Shown here: positions 1-9,054 of the stretch, one piece after another | Position numbering within the stretch: the first letter of the stretch is position 1 | Layout of the letters: the number at the start of each line of letters is the position of its first letter | Source of the DNA: Thalassobaculum litoreum DSM 18839 | GTDB taxonomy: Bacteria > Pseudomonadota > Alphaproteobacteria > Thalassobaculales > Thalassobaculaceae | Length of the DNA stretch: 64,000 nucleotides | Reading direction: 5' to 3' | Assembly (NCBI RefSeq): GCF_900102465.1 | Contig: NZ_FNBW01000002.1 | Location: 186,001 to 250,000, forward strand | Program-made: the position numbers and the translations under genes | Notes under the pieces: model-generated | Seen by the model: only the letters and a program-made list of their open reading frames with translations | What the model was told of the DNA's origin: nothing | Databases searched by the model: none

Positions 1-60
1 CTGATCCGATAACCTGAACATCTGCCTCACCCCTTCTCCAACCCTCCCCACCCGCGCACT

Positions 61-79
61 CCCCGGATTTAGTCCGGGG
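61..79. repeat. REP-like palindrome, CCCCGGA-N5-TCCGGGG
   Basis: A perfect 7-bp inverted repeat around a 5-nt spacer. The same palindrome recurs at 146-164, 59237-59255 and (one arm base changed) 63970-63988, with a shorter copy at 59162-59178. It lies in the stretch downstream of pufC (1-295), in which I see no gene. Confidence 0.7.
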
Positions 80-145
80 TCCACGCATTTCTGCGGCAGT
101 GAACTCACCGCGCAACCGCCAGCGTCCGTGTTGCGGACCAGTGGG

Positions 146-164
146 CCCCGGAATAAATCCGGGG
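146..164. repeat. REP-like palindrome, second copy
   Basis: Inverted repeat CCCCGGA / TCCGGGG with spacer ATAAA. It lies 132 nt from the stop codon of pufC. There is no T-run on the minus strand, so it looks like a REP element more than an intrinsic terminator, although it could still shape the 3' end of the puf mRNA. Confidence 0.65.
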
Positions 165-295
165 AGAGAGCGGGAGGCGGCGAGGGTCGGCTGCACCGGG
201 CAAAAAAATTGGGCCGGTCAGCGGTACGCTGGATCCGGCCCAAGGAGAGGGATGAGAAGGGCGCCGGCTTGGATTGGCGCTCTTCCCGGACGCCG

Positions 296-1339
296 TCACT
301 TCATAGGGGCGAGTGACGGGTACTTGTCGAGCATCGTCGCGCCGTAGAACGGCTTGAAGACACCCTGGTGGCAGGTGGCGCAGTTCGCCTTGGCCACGTC
401 GCCGGTCGGGCCCAGACGGTTCTCCGGGAACGTGCCCTGCAACGGCGCCAGGTAGTCGGCGTTGATGCCGCGGACCATGCGGATCCCGTGCCAGGCGGTG
501 GTGCGGGTCGGCGGGCTCATCTCCCAGCTCCCGATCGCCTGGGTGTTGTGGCAGTAGGTGCACCCGACCCCGAGGCTGCTGGACATGTGCATCATCAGCC
601 CGTAGGTCTCCTCGGTCTGCTTGATCGAGGCGCCACCGGCATCGGTCGGCAGGGCCGCCGTGGCCTGGACCCGGATGTTGCCGTCCCCCGCCAGATAGCT
701 GGCCAGGGAGGTCGCCGGCAGCGAGGTATAGCCGTTCTGCGCCGACGGACGGTTCTGGTCGTGGTTCCACCCCAGCATGCCCTTGCCGGCATAGCGCTGC
801 GGCTCCTCGTCGAACCAGACGTTCTCCGGCACCGGATTGCCCCGGTGGCAGGTGTAGCAGGTCACGCCGGTCTCCTTGACGTGGTCCTGCCAGTTGGCGT
901 TCACGTCACGGGTCATCTGGATCATCCGGCGGGCGACCACCTTGGTGTAGACCGAGTCATCCGCCAGGTTGTCCGGGTTGTGGCAGTAGTTGCATCCCTG
1001 CTCCGGCGACACCCACTCGGTGATCGCCGTCATCAGGCGGATGAACTGCGGCTCCGGAAGATCGCCCAGCACCTGGACGTTCTCGTAGACATCGCCCGCC
1101 TTGTCCGCCTGGGCCAGGTCGGCCGGGCTGTCGAGCGGATAGATCTCCTCCGGGATCGCGTTCAGCGCGGCCAGCATGGCCTGTTCCCGAGGGTTGTTGG
1201 GCTCCTGCATGCCGGTACCGCGGTACCCGGTCTGCTCGTAGCCGATCGGCGGACGCTCCCAGCCCACGGTGAAGAGGAAGGCGATCACCAGGAGGGCCGC
1301 GAAGGGCAGGATGGCCGCTAAGATGCCGAAGTTTTTCAT
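296..1339 (-). CDS. pufC: Photosynthetic reaction centre tetraheme cytochrome c subunit PufC
   Basis: The 347-aa protein is the periplasmic cytochrome that re-reduces the oxidised special pair of the reaction centre and takes electrons from soluble carriers such as cytochrome c2. Four c-type heme motifs are visible: CNYCH (116-120), CYTCH (161-165), CTYCH (260-264) and CATCH (320-324). Residues 5-25 form a hydrophobic segment. No cysteine is present in the first 100 residues, so there is no lipobox, and this PufC is probably held by an uncleaved N-terminal membrane anchor. The start is the ATG preceded by AGGAGGG 8 nt upstream; a longer reading frame from 1426 has no comparable ribosome site and runs into pufM. 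It is the last gene of the puf operon, 14 nt after pufM. Confidence 0.96.
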   Translation of the reverse strand: MKNFGILAAILPFAALLVIAFLFTVGWERPPIGYEQTGYRGTGMQEPNNPREQAMLAALNAIPEEIYPLDSPADLAQADKAGDVYENVQVLGDLPEPQFIRLMTAITEWVSPEQGCNYCHNPDNLADDSVYTKVVARRMIQMTRDVNANWQDHVKETGVTCYTCHRGNPVPENVWFDEEPQRYAGKGMLGWNHDQNRPSAQNGYTSLPATSLASYLAGDGNIRVQATAALPTDAGGASIKQTEETYGLMMHMSSSLGVGCTYCHNTQAIGSWEMSPPTRTTAWHGIRMVRGINADYLAPLQGTFPENRLGPTGDVAKANCATCHQGVFKPFYGATMLDKYPSLAPMK

Positions 1340-1353
1340 CACACAGGCCCTCC

Positions 1354-2313
1354 TTATTGGGTCGGATCCGGGGTGGGCGCCCACATTTCCGGATAGGCCG
1401 GCGCAAAGTCGTGCTTCACCGCCCACAGGTACCAGTTATCGACCACCGTCCCGGTGAGCAGGATGCCGATGCCGCCGGTCAGCGGACACAGCACCGCGAA
1501 CCACCAGGCCCAGCGATGGATCGATTCCATCGAGGCGTTGAAGCCCATGGTCCAGCGCCAGAACAGGGCGGCACGCTCCGAAGCCGTACCGCGGTCGACG
1601 ATCTGCTCGATCTCGCGCTCGCCGCCGTAGCGGCCCACGGCCAGGATCGTCGCGCCGTGCATGGCGAACAGCAGGGCCGAGCCGTACAGGAAGACGATCG
1701 AGAGGGCGTGGAACGGGTTGTAGAACAGGTTGCCGTACCGGATCGAGAAGGCCGCCGTCCAATCCAGGTGCGGGAAGATCCCGAACGGTACCGCCTCCGA
1801 CCAGCTCCCCATCAGCAGCGGCCGGATGAAGCCGAGCACCAGGTACAGCCAGATCGCCGCGGCGAAGGCCCAGGCCACATGGGTGCCCATGCCGAGCGCG
1901 CGGGCCCGGGAGTACATGCGCATCCACCAGAGCATGATCGAGGTGGTCAGCATGAACCCGGTGAACAGCCACCAGCCGCCCTCGTTCATCGGTGGGATGG
2001 AGAGCCCGTATTCCGGTGACGGCGGCTCCAGGGCGAGCCAGGGAAGCTGTCGGACGAACTCGATCGGGTTCCAGTCCACCGAGGCCCACATGTTGAGCCC
2101 GATGGTGACGAAGGCCGTCAGTCCGAAGGCGAGCGAGGCGAGGCCCAGCGACCCCAGATAAATCGGCCCGATCTGCGCGTTGCCGATCCATCCGAGGAAC
2201 GGGGCGACGATCGGCGTACCGATCCTCGGCTCGTCGCCGGCGGGTAGCGGGACACCGTAGTGCGGATGTCCCTCAACCCGGACGCGTGTGAAGATATTCT
2301 GATAATGAGCCAT
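1354..2313 (-). CDS. pufM: Photosynthetic reaction centre M subunit
   Basis: The 319-aa integral membrane protein forms, with PufL, the core of the type II reaction centre and binds bacteriochlorophyll, bacteriopheophytin, quinones and the non-heme iron. Five hydrophobic helices are evident. Ligand positions match the numbering known from Rhodobacter sphaeroides: H202 (special pair), Y210, H219, E234 and H266 (iron), and W252 (QA pocket). A strong site (AGGAGGG) precedes the ATG. It lies between pufL (18-nt gap) and pufC in the puf operon. Confidence 0.98.
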   Translation of the reverse strand: MAHYQNIFTRVRVEGHPHYGVPLPAGDEPRIGTPIVAPFLGWIGNAQIGPIYLGSLGLASLAFGLTAFVTIGLNMWASVDWNPIEFVRQLPWLALEPPSPEYGLSIPPMNEGGWWLFTGFMLTTSIMLWWMRMYSRARALGMGTHVAWAFAAAIWLYLVLGFIRPLLMGSWSEAVPFGIFPHLDWTAAFSIRYGNLFYNPFHALSIVFLYGSALLFAMHGATILAVGRYGGEREIEQIVDRGTASERAALFWRWTMGFNASMESIHRWAWWFAVLCPLTGGIGILLTGTVVDNWYLWAVKHDFAPAYPEMWAPTPDPTQ

Positions 2314-2331
2314 TTCTCCCTCCTCCCCCGA

Positions 2332-3156
2332 CTAACCCCAGACCGGCAGGTCGAGCCACCAGTTCCACCATTCGGGCCAGCCGCGGGTCCAGAAGGGCCC
2401 GCTGATGACGATGCAGACTGCACTCCAGAACCCGGCGTTCAGCGCCACGAACAGGCCGAGCCGGTGAATTCCCAGCGTGCCGACCGAGTAGCCGATCGTG
2501 TCGCGGACATAGGTGTCCTCGTGTTCCGGCGTCTTGATGGTCTCCCCCGGTTGCGGGTTGACCGACGACAGGACCACGGCCCCGTGCAGCGACAGCAGCA
2601 GGCAGGTGGTGAAGAAGAACGACACCGCCAGCATGTGCGCCGGGTTGTAGTGGAAGTGCAGGAACTGGTAGCCGACGTTCGACACCCAATCGAGGTGGCT
2701 GAAGATGCCGTAGGGAAAACCGTGTCCCCAGGCCCCCAGCAGGAACGGCCGGATCACCACCAGCGTCACATAGGCGAAGATCGCGACGCCGAAGGCGATC
2801 GGCACGTGATAGCCGATGCCGAGCTTGCGGCAGATCTCGACCTCGCGCAGGGCCCAGGACACGAAGGCGCCGATGGCGCACATGGTGATGATCTGCCAGA
2901 GCCCGCCCTCGGCCAGCGGCGCCAGCGCCAGGCCGTAACTGATGTCCGGCGGCGCGATGGAGATGAGCCAGGGATTCCAGGTCGGGCCCAGGGCCGCCCC
3001 CCAGAAGATCAGGGCGGTGCCGAGCACCGAGAAGAAGATCGTCAGGACGCCGAAGAATCCTACATAGAAGGGACCAAACCAGAAGTCGAAGAGGTCACCA
3101 CCGATCAGCGTTCCGCCGCGGACCCGATATTTGCGTTCGAAACTGAGCAAAGCCAT
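2332..3156 (-). CDS. pufL: Photosynthetic reaction centre L subunit
   Basis: The 274-aa membrane protein pairs with PufM in the reaction centre. Five transmembrane helices are visible. The pigment and iron ligands appear as H154, H169, H174, H191 and H231, one residue later than the Rhodobacter sphaeroides numbering, and the QB-proton-path Glu/Asp pair is at 213-214. GAGGAG lies upstream of the ATG. A spacer of nearly 200 nt with a stem-loop separates it from pufA, as in other puf operons where pufBA transcripts outnumber pufLM. Confidence 0.98.
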   Translation of the reverse strand: MALLSFERKYRVRGGTLIGGDLFDFWFGPFYVGFFGVLTIFFSVLGTALIFWGAALGPTWNPWLISIAPPDISYGLALAPLAEGGLWQIITMCAIGAFVSWALREVEICRKLGIGYHVPIAFGVAIFAYVTLVVIRPFLLGAWGHGFPYGIFSHLDWVSNVGYQFLHFHYNPAHMLAVSFFFTTCLLLSLHGAVVLSSVNPQPGETIKTPEHEDTYVRDTIGYSVGTLGIHRLGLFVALNAGFWSAVCIVISGPFWTRGWPEWWNWWLDLPVWG

Positions 3157-3240
3157 TGTCGCGCTCCTCGCATGGCCGCCTTGTTGTCACTCCGCAGGGA
3201 AAAGGGTCGGTCAGCGGCCGAAGGAGTCCCGCGGTTTTGG

Positions 3241-3276
3241 GGACGGACGGGGCTGTTGAGGCGCACCGTCCGTTCC
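3241..3276 (-). promoter_or_regulatory. pufA-pufL intercistronic stem-loop
   Basis: In the gap between pufA and pufL, positions 3241-3250 (GGACGGACGG) can pair with the segment ending at 3276 (CCGTCCGTTC), about 10 bp with one mismatch around a 16-nt loop. No T-run follows on the minus strand. In Rhodobacter such an intercistronic hairpin stabilises the pufBA mRNA segment and sets the antenna to reaction-centre ratio; the same role is inferred here from position. Confidence 0.55.
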
Positions 3277-3354
3277 CGAATTGGGTGCCGGGCGTCTGGA
3301 TCGGCAGGTTCATTGTCTGAGCCTCCGATCACGATCGTCCCGGCATAGCCGTCG

Positions 3355-3486
3355 TCAGCCACCCAGCCAGTTGAAGCGATCTGTGCTCAACAGGATGAAA
3401 TGGATCAAGAAGGCCAGGATCCCCAGGAAGACGAACTGCCCTACGAGCACCCGTCTCGGATCCATGATTAGCCAAACTCTCCACAT
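3355..3486 (-). CDS. pufA: Light-harvesting 1 (core antenna) alpha subunit
   Basis: A 43-aa protein with the family hallmark N-terminus MWRVW and DPRR. It has a single hydrophobic helix, the bacteriochlorophyll-binding H29 in the LIHFILLST context, and the aromatic FNWL near the C-terminus. It ends two glycines after FNWL, so it lacks the C-terminal tail of about 8-15 residues that most LH1 alpha chains have (52 aa in Rhodospirillum rubrum). GGGAGGG precedes the ATG. It follows pufB by 13 nt and pairs with PufB to build the LH1 ring. It is too short for ordinary ORF cut-offs. Confidence 0.95.
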   Translation of the reverse strand: MWRVWLIMDPRRVLVGQFVFLGILAFLIHFILLSTDRFNWLGG

Positions 3487-3499
3487 TGCCCGTCCCTCC

Positions 3500-3727
3500 C
3501 TAGACCAGGTTGACCAAAGAAGTCGCTGCGACCTTGACGCCGTCGATCATCGACTGCGCATAGCCGTCAGGACCAGGGATCCAGGGGCGCCACATCCACA
3601 CCAGGATGTGAGCGACCACCGCGATCGCCGTGAAGATCAGAAACCCCTGCATATAGAAGCGATGGAATTCCTGCGCCTCACCTTCGGTGAGTCCCGAAAG
3701 AGAGTCGGCCCGATTGGAATCTACCAT
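3500..3727 (-). CDS. pufB: Light-harvesting 1 (core antenna) beta subunit
   Basis: A 75-aa protein. The conserved LH1 beta core is present: [11 protein letters not shown], a membrane helix, the bacteriochlorophyll ligand H40 in AHILVW and the WRPWIPGP exit motif (45-53). After that motif, where Rhodospirillum rubrum beta stops within a few residues, this protein continues for about 20 more residues rich in small and hydrophobic amino acids (ending SLVNLV). The start is the ATG 9 nt after AAGGG; an upstream in-frame reading would add 30 residues unlike the family. It is cotranscribed with pufA. Confidence 0.95.
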   Translation of the reverse strand: MVDSNRADSLSGLTEGEAQEFHRFYMQGFLIFTAIAVVAHILVWMWRPWIPGPDGYAQSMIDGVKVAATSLVNLV

Positions 3728-3831
3728 TTTGTTTCCCTTCGGATTCTTTCTCGTATGCGTTACCGCGCTTCTCCCGCACGGCAGAGAATCCGTCGATGCC
3801 GGGCTAGGCCCGATCAATCTCGGCGGATGCC

Positions 3832-3851
3832 CGTCCGGCCGGAACCGGACG
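3832..3851 (-). promoter_or_regulatory. Hairpin in the pufQ-pufB spacer
   Basis: CGTCCGG (3832-3838) and CCGGACG (3845-3851) form a perfect 7-bp stem just downstream of the pufQ stop codon, and a smaller GGGC/GCCC stem lies near 3810-3822. The spacer (3728-3865) separates pufQ from the highly expressed pufBA genes. The hairpin may be an mRNA processing or 5'-stability element. The role is inferred. Confidence 0.35.
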
Positions 3852-3865
3852 AACCTCGGGACCCG

Positions 3866-4093
3866 CTAGCCCATCATCGCGTAGGGCAGGTAAGCGCCGG
3901 CAGCGGCGCGTGCCTCCGCGAAGATGGAGCGGGTGGACTGGTCGGATGGCGGCCAGGGACGCCAGCGCGCAGGTAGGACCTTCGCGACGATGGCCGCCGA
4001 CAGGAACAAGGGCAGAGTGAGGACGAAGAGCAGCCGGTAGTCCCGGTCGTCCGTGCCGTGGCCGCTTCGCCGCGGAGGCTTGTGCGTGTGCAT
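3866..4093 (-). CDS. pufQ: PufQ-like protein
   Basis: A 75-aa protein with one membrane helix (about residues 20-40) and a conserved-looking tail FAEARAAAGAYLPYAMMG. Length, single helix and the location between bchZ and pufB match PufQ, a small membrane protein needed for bacteriochlorophyll supply to the antenna in Rhodobacter. Primary-sequence similarity in this family is weak, so the call rests mostly on position and the tail. GGGAGGAAT precedes the ATG. It is part of the bchCXYZ-pufQBALMC superoperon. Confidence 0.78.
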   Translation of the reverse strand: MHTHKPPRRSGHGTDDRDYRLLFVLTLPLFLSAAIVAKVLPARWRPWPPSDQSTRSIFAEARAAAGAYLPYAMMG

Positions 4094-4124
4094 CTGCTAT
4101 TCCTCCCGTCTTGTCTTACGATCG

Positions 4125-5588
4125 TCAGGCCGCCCGTCCCTCCTTCATGGCGAACAGCGCCTGAGTGACTCTTTGCACCGTGATCCGGTCCTCGCCGGCC
4201 GCCTGGGCGTCGCGTTCGACGCGATCACGCAGCTGCTTGGCGGCGGAGATCCGGACCAGAAAGGGGACGGCCTCCACATGCCGGTCGAGCATCCCCTGCG
4301 CGTCGGCGTCCCAGGGACGCGTGGACGCGTGGGCCGCCTTGACCGGCGTCGCATCGACCCGGTCCATGTCGACCGACAAAGGCAGGATGTGGAACAGGGC
4401 GTCGAACAGGGCGTTGCAGTATTCCTGCACCACGTAGGTCGCCCCGGCGTAGCCCATGAACGGCGTGCCGGTGGACCGTCGGATGATCGCGCCCGGGAAC
4501 GAGGCCGGAATGTACTGCGCCCGGCAGCCCAGCTCGGCGGCGTAGAGCCGCTCGTTGTAGGAGCCGAACAGCACCAGCGGCGGGGTCTTGGCCAGCGCGT
4601 CCTTCACGGCGACGTTGTCCGACTTGGTGCCGGCCGTGCGCGATACCGAGAAGGCGCAGGGGATGCCGAGTTCCTCGGTCAGGAACTGGGTGAGGCCGCG
4701 GGTATAGGTGTCGGTCGCCACGACGGCGTAGGACGCGGTCGGGAAGAAGTCCTGGGTGACGCTGCGCCACAGGTCCCAGATCGGCTTCAGCGTCGTCTGC
4801 TTCTCGCGGGCGATGAACGGCTCCGGATCCAGGCCGGTCAGCTCGCCCAGCTTGCGCAGGAAATTCGTGGTGACGTGCATCCCGATGGGCGCCTGCAGAT
4901 AGGGCCGGTCCATCTCCTCGCAGAGATTTCGGCCGAACTCCCGGTACAGGCAGATGTTCACATCCGCGTCGGGGAGCTTCTTGATGTCCTTCAGATGGCT
5001 GCCCAGCGGGAAGACCATGTTGATCTCGCAACCGATGCCTTCCACCAGCCGGCTGATCTCCGCCAGGTCCGAGGGCATGTTGAAGGTGCCGTAGATCGCG
5101 CCGATGATGTTCACGCGCGGCTTGGCCCCCTCCTTCTTCTTCATCTCGGCACGGGCCGGCACCTTCTTCGGGCCGAACTCGGTCCACAGCCAGTACAGGG
5201 CGCGGTCCGCACTCTGCCACTGGTCCTCGTCGATGGTGCGCGGCAGGAAGCGGCGGATATTGGAGCCTTCCGGCGTCACGCCGCCGCCGATCATCTCGGC
5301 GATGCTGCCGGTGACGACCACCGCCGGGATGCTCTCGTCCTGGGTGGCACTGGCGCGGCGCAGCGCCTGCTCGGTGCCGTTCATCGACAGCTCGTCCTCG
5401 GACAGGCCGGTGACGGTGACCGGAAGCTCGTGCGGCGGCAGGCCGTCGGTGTAGTGCAGGACGGCCGTGACCGGCAGGTTCTCGCAGCCCACCGGGCCGT
5501 CGATGACGCAGCGCAGACCCTTGATGGCGGTGAAGGCATAGACCGCCCCCCAGTAGCCGCCCGCGCGATCGTGATCGAGGACCAGCAT
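4125..5588 (-). CDS. bchZ: Chlorophyllide a reductase subunit Z
   Basis: A 487-aa protein of the NifK/BchB-like family. With BchY it forms the catalytic component of chlorophyllide a reductase, which reduces the C7-C8 double bond of ring B to give the bacteriochlorin. The N-terminal [10 protein letters not shown] segment carries an iron-sulfur cysteine (C35). Full length matches the family. The start lies 3 nt after the bchY stop codon, so the two are translationally linked. It sits between bchY and pufQ. Confidence 0.96.
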   Translation of the reverse strand: MLVLDHDRAGGYWGAVYAFTAIKGLRCVIDGPVGCENLPVTAVLHYTDGLPPHELPVTVTGLSEDELSMNGTEQALRRASATQDESIPAVVVTGSIAEMIGGGVTPEGSNIRRFLPRTIDEDQWQSADRALYWLWTEFGPKKVPARAEMKKKEGAKPRVNIIGAIYGTFNMPSDLAEISRLVEGIGCEINMVFPLGSHLKDIKKLPDADVNICLYREFGRNLCEEMDRPYLQAPIGMHVTTNFLRKLGELTGLDPEPFIAREKQTTLKPIWDLWRSVTQDFFPTASYAVVATDTYTRGLTQFLTEELGIPCAFSVSRTAGTKSDNVAVKDALAKTPPLVLFGSYNERLYAAELGCRAQYIPASFPGAIIRRSTGTPFMGYAGATYVVQEYCNALFDALFHILPLSVDMDRVDATPVKAAHASTRPWDADAQGMLDRHVEAVPFLVRISAAKQLRDRVERDAQAAGEDRITVQRVTQALFAMKEGRAA

Positions 5589-5591
5589 GGC

Positions 5592-7085
5592 TCAGTCTCC
5601 CGCCGACATCGGTGACGCCGCCGCGCGGGACGGCACGGTGTAGCCGGCGGTCTCGCCGGTGCCGACACCGTCGAAGAAGTCGACCATGTCGGCGAAGCGG
5701 GCCCGTCCCCCGGTCTGTGCCGCCACGATGCCGGCCATTGAGGCCGCACCGGCGGGACCGAACAGGGGCCGGGCGGAGACCATGTTCGTGAAGTAGACCG
5801 CCGGCGTTCCTTGCTCCTTGGCAGCCTGCACCAGAGGCGTGGTCCCCAATGCGAGGTCGGGTTTGACGTCCTTCATCGCGGCGAGGTCCTGCTCGAGCGA
5901 GGCGCGGTACTGCACGTGGCAGCCCTTGGCCTCCAGCCACTCGCGGTCGTCCTTGCTCCACTCGGTCTTCGGGCAGGCGGTGCCGACATAAGGCACCCGC
6001 GCGCCGGCCTCGATCAGCAGGCGGGCGACCAGCAGCTCGGAGCCCTCGTAGCCGGAGACCGTCACCGTCGCCTTCACCGGATTGCCGGCCAGCGCGCCGC
6101 GGATCGCCGGCAGGGCGGCGGACTTAGCGGCATCGATCTGCTTCTCGGACACGCCGGCGGCGGCACCGATCTTTTCCAGCCAGGCGGCCGTGCCGTCGAC
6201 CCCGACCGGGCCGGAGCCGACCACCGGCCGACCGGCGGTCGCGAACTCGCGCACGCTGGCGATATAGAAGGGATGCACGGCGGCGGCCACGCGGCTGTCC
6301 AGGCAGGCATAGAGGTCGCGCCATTCCCGCGAGGGAAGCTGCGGCGCCACCGACAGGCCCATGGGATCCAGCAGCGCGCCGATGCCGACCGGATCGGCCG
6401 GGAACAGCTCGCCGATCAGGGTGACGGTCGGCCGGTCGTCCTTGAGCGAGCGCGGGCGGGCAACGGGCCCGGCTTCGATTTCCTTGCGGGCATAGCGCAG
6501 CATCGCGCCGGCCAGCACGTCCTTGGCTTCCGCATGGGTCGGTACGCCGAAACCGGGGACGTCGATGCCGATGATCCGCACGCCGTCGATCTGCGGCGGC
6601 AACCGGTCGAGCGGGACGCCCGACGCCGTCGGCACACACAGGTTGATGACCACGACCGCGTCGTACTTCTCCGGATCCGCGATTTCCTTGGTGGCGTCGC
6701 GGATGTCCTCGTAGAGCTGGCCGGTGACCAGGGTCTCCGAATTGAACGGGACGTAGCCGACCGTGCGTCGCGCACCGTAGAAATGCGAGGTGAAGGTCAG
6801 GCCGTACACGCAGCAGGCAGAGCCGGACAGGATCGTCGCGGTGCGTCGCATCCGCAGGCCGACGCGCAGGGCGCCGAAGGCCGGACACATGGATTGCGGC
6901 TGATCGTGCGGGCCCTTGGGATAATCGGCGGCGAGCTGGTCGAGGGTGTCGCTCTTGCCGGCCGACCGGGCCGCGTCTTCCATCACGCCGGGGCCGGCAT
7001 GGCAGCCGAGCAGGGCCTTCTCCGCCTTCTTCTTGGCGGCGGAAGGCGCTGAAGCCTTGCGGGGATCGGGACCGATATCTTGCAT
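5592..7085 (-). CDS. bchY: Chlorophyllide a reductase subunit Y
   Basis: A 497-aa NifD-like partner of BchZ. Candidate iron-sulfur ligands are C67 in SMCPAFG and C91/C92 in SACCVYG, with C28 nearby. The HFYGARR segment is typical of BchY. The ATG at 7085 is chosen because homologous sequence begins there and bchX ends 11 nt upstream; the reading frame stays open back to 7712 but that part is out of frame with bchX and has no family features. Confidence 0.95.
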   Translation of the reverse strand: MQDIGPDPRKASAPSAAKKKAEKALLGCHAGPGVMEDAARSAGKSDTLDQLAADYPKGPHDQPQSMCPAFGALRVGLRMRRTATILSGSACCVYGLTFTSHFYGARRTVGYVPFNSETLVTGQLYEDIRDATKEIADPEKYDAVVVINLCVPTASGVPLDRLPPQIDGVRIIGIDVPGFGVPTHAEAKDVLAGAMLRYARKEIEAGPVARPRSLKDDRPTVTLIGELFPADPVGIGALLDPMGLSVAPQLPSREWRDLYACLDSRVAAAVHPFYIASVREFATAGRPVVGSGPVGVDGTAAWLEKIGAAAGVSEKQIDAAKSAALPAIRGALAGNPVKATVTVSGYEGSELLVARLLIEAGARVPYVGTACPKTEWSKDDREWLEAKGCHVQYRASLEQDLAAMKDVKPDLALGTTPLVQAAKEQGTPAVYFTNMVSARPLFGPAGAASMAGIVAAQTGGRARFADMVDFFDGVGTGETAGYTVPSRAAASPMSAGD

Positions 7086-7096
7086 CTCGACTGCCC

Positions 7097-8068
7097 TCAC
7101 ACGCCTTCGTAGACGACTTCGAGGGACGGCCGCGGGGCGTAGGCGGCCCCGCACATGTCGGCGAGGGACGCCGGCTGCAGGGTCACGCCGCGCCCGACCG
7201 CGTCGCCCTTGAACAGGCCGAGCAGGTCGTCGTGGCTGAGCGGGGTCGGACGCACCGGCGGCGCCTCGGCGGCACGGGCCGCGAGACCTTCGAACAGGGA
7301 GGCCCATTCGGTGCCGGGCCGGCCGATGATCTCGTAGTTGGCGCTCTTGCGGCGGATGTCCTCGTGGGCCGGGATTTCGGCCAGGACCGGGATGCCGACC
7401 GCCTTGGCGAAGGCCTGGGCCTCGCCGGTGCCGTCGTCCTTGTTGATCATCAGCCCGGCGACGCCGACATTGCCCCCGAGATTGCGGAAGTAGTCGACCG
7501 CCGAGCAGACGTTGTTGGCGACATAGAGCGACTGCAGGTCGTTCGAGCCGACGACGATGACCTTCTGGCACATGTCGCGGGCGATCGGCAGACCGAAGCC
7601 GCCGCACACCACGTCGCCCAGGAAGTCGAGCAGGACGTAGTCGAAGTCCCAGTCGTGGAAGCCGAGCTTCTCCAGCAGTTCGAAGCCGTGGATGATTCCG
7701 CGTCCGCCGCAACCGCGCCCGACCTCGGGACCGCCGAGCTCCATGGCGAAGACGCCGTCCCGCATGAAGCAGACGTCGCCGATCTCGACAGTCTCGCCGG
7801 CCGCCTTCTTCTTCGAGGACGTCTCGATGATCGTCGGGCAGCTCCGCCCGCCGAACAGCAGCGAGGTGGTGTCGCTCTTCGGATCGCAGCCGATCAGCAG
7901 CACCCGCTTGCCCTGCTGGGCCATCATGTAACTGAGGTTGGCGAGCGTGAAGCTCTTGCCGATCCCGCCCTTGCCGTAGATCGCGATGACCTCGGTCTTC
8001 TTGGCCGGCGCATGCTCGATGTCGGTGTCGGTAGCGAGCGTGGCGTGAGCTGTCAGGGTCGGCGTCAT
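7097..8068 (-). CDS. bchX: Chlorophyllide a reductase iron protein BchX
   Basis: A 323-aa NifH-like ATPase that delivers electrons to BchYZ. The P-loop GKGGIGKS is at 32-39. Cysteines that bridge the [4Fe-4S] cluster of the dimer are C120 (VGRGCGGRG) and C155 (DVVCGGFG). The ATG overlaps the bchC stop as ATGA, which points to coupled translation. Upstream in-frame sequence to 8239 overlaps bchC and is not family-like. Confidence 0.97.
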   Translation of the reverse strand: MTPTLTAHATLATDTDIEHAPAKKTEVIAIYGKGGIGKSFTLANLSYMMAQQGKRVLLIGCDPKSDTTSLLFGGRSCPTIIETSSKKKAAGETVEIGDVCFMRDGVFAMELGGPEVGRGCGGRGIIHGFELLEKLGFHDWDFDYVLLDFLGDVVCGGFGLPIARDMCQKVIVVGSNDLQSLYVANNVCSAVDYFRNLGGNVGVAGLMINKDDGTGEAQAFAKAVGIPVLAEIPAHEDIRRKSANYEIIGRPGTEWASLFEGLAARAAEAPPVRPTPLSHDDLLGLFKGDAVGRGVTLQPASLADMCGAAYAPRPSLEVVYEGV

Positions 8069-9006
8069 GAGAACGCTCTCCAATCCATGATCATCTTGAG
8101 ACAGTCGGCATCCTCGAAGGCGGTGCGGTACGCACCCTCGGCCTGGGCGGCATCGACGCGGTGGGTGATCAGGCCGTCCAGCGACAGCCGACCCTCGTCG
8201 ATCAACGCGATCACGGCCGTGAGGTCGGCCGGCTTCCACTCCGCGGCGATGCGGATGCGCGCCTCGCGGATGAAGGCCGGCGGAAAGGCGAAGCCCAGGG
8301 GCTTGCTGTAGAACCCCGCCAGCACGATCTCGCCACCCGGGGCGAGGCAGGCGATGACGGTGTCCAGAATCTCGGAGTCGCCGCTGACGTCGCAGATCAC
8401 CGGGTAGTTCCGGCGGTCATCATCCATCGGATGCACGACCTCGTAGCCGACGGCGCCGGACCGGCGGCCGGCGTTGGTCTCCCACACCACCGGTGCGGGT
8501 GTGCCGCGTTCGGCGGCGAGAACCGTCGTGATCCGGGCGATCAGGCGACCCAGCACGCCGTGCCCGACGATGAGCTCCGGCAGGCGCGCCTCGGGCGCGG
8601 CGAGGGCGTGGTAGGCGGTGGCGGCCAGCGCCATCAGCGTACCGCGCTCGCCCAGTCCGTCGTCGATCCGCACGGCCCGGGCCGAGGGCACCACCAAGCG
8701 CGAGGCGGAGCCGCCGAACAGGCCGCGGATCTCACCGAAACACTGGGCGCCTGGAACGAAAACCCGCTCGCCCGATCGGGCACCACCGGCGATCCGACCG
8801 ACCGTTTCGTACCCCGGAACCAGCGGATATCCCATGCCCGGGAAGGCCGGCATCTGGCCGGAATACAGCAAGCGCTCGGTCCCGGTGCTGACCCCGGTCC
8901 AGTCGATGTTCACCACCACGTCGTCCGGGCCGGGCTCGGTCAGATCGACCGCGCGGAACGACAGGCGCTCGGGCTGTTCGAGGACGATGGCGGTAGCGGA
9001 GATCAT
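8065..9006 (-). CDS. bchC: 2-desacetyl-2-hydroxyethyl bacteriochlorophyllide a dehydrogenase
   Basis: A 313-aa member of the medium-chain dehydrogenase family. It oxidises the C3 hydroxyethyl group to the acetyl group of bacteriochlorophyllide a. A PGYETVGRIAGG segment typical of the MDR fold is near residues 60-75. The chosen ATG (9006) is the first good start after the two PpsR boxes at 9055-9098; the longer frame to 9099 would read through those boxes. It is the first gene of the bchCXYZ-puf superoperon. Confidence 0.93.
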   Translation of the reverse strand: MISATAIVLEQPERLSFRAVDLTEPGPDDVVVNIDWTGVSTGTERLLYSGQMPAFPGMGYPLVPGYETVGRIAGGARSGERVFVPGAQCFGEIRGLFGGSASRLVVPSARAVRIDDGLGERGTLMALAATAYHALAAPEARLPELIVGHGVLGRLIARITTVLAAERGTPAPVVWETNAGRRSGAVGYEVVHPMDDDRRNYPVICDVSGDSEILDTVIACLAPGGEIVLAGFYSKPLGFAFPPAFIREARIRIAAEWKPADLTAVIALIDEGRLSLDGLITHRVDAAQAEGAYRTAFEDADCLKMIMDWRAFS

Positions 9007-9054
9007 CAGACGGGTTCCTCCGGGTCGGCGGCTTGGGTCCGCTCTATCTAGTGT

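Noticed and set aside
4225-5961. A long minus-strand open frame (578 codons) across bchY and bchZ
   Set aside because: It is a shifted frame of those two genes; the translation is Arg/Gly/Ala/Pro-rich and has no family motifs, as expected for high-GC shadows.
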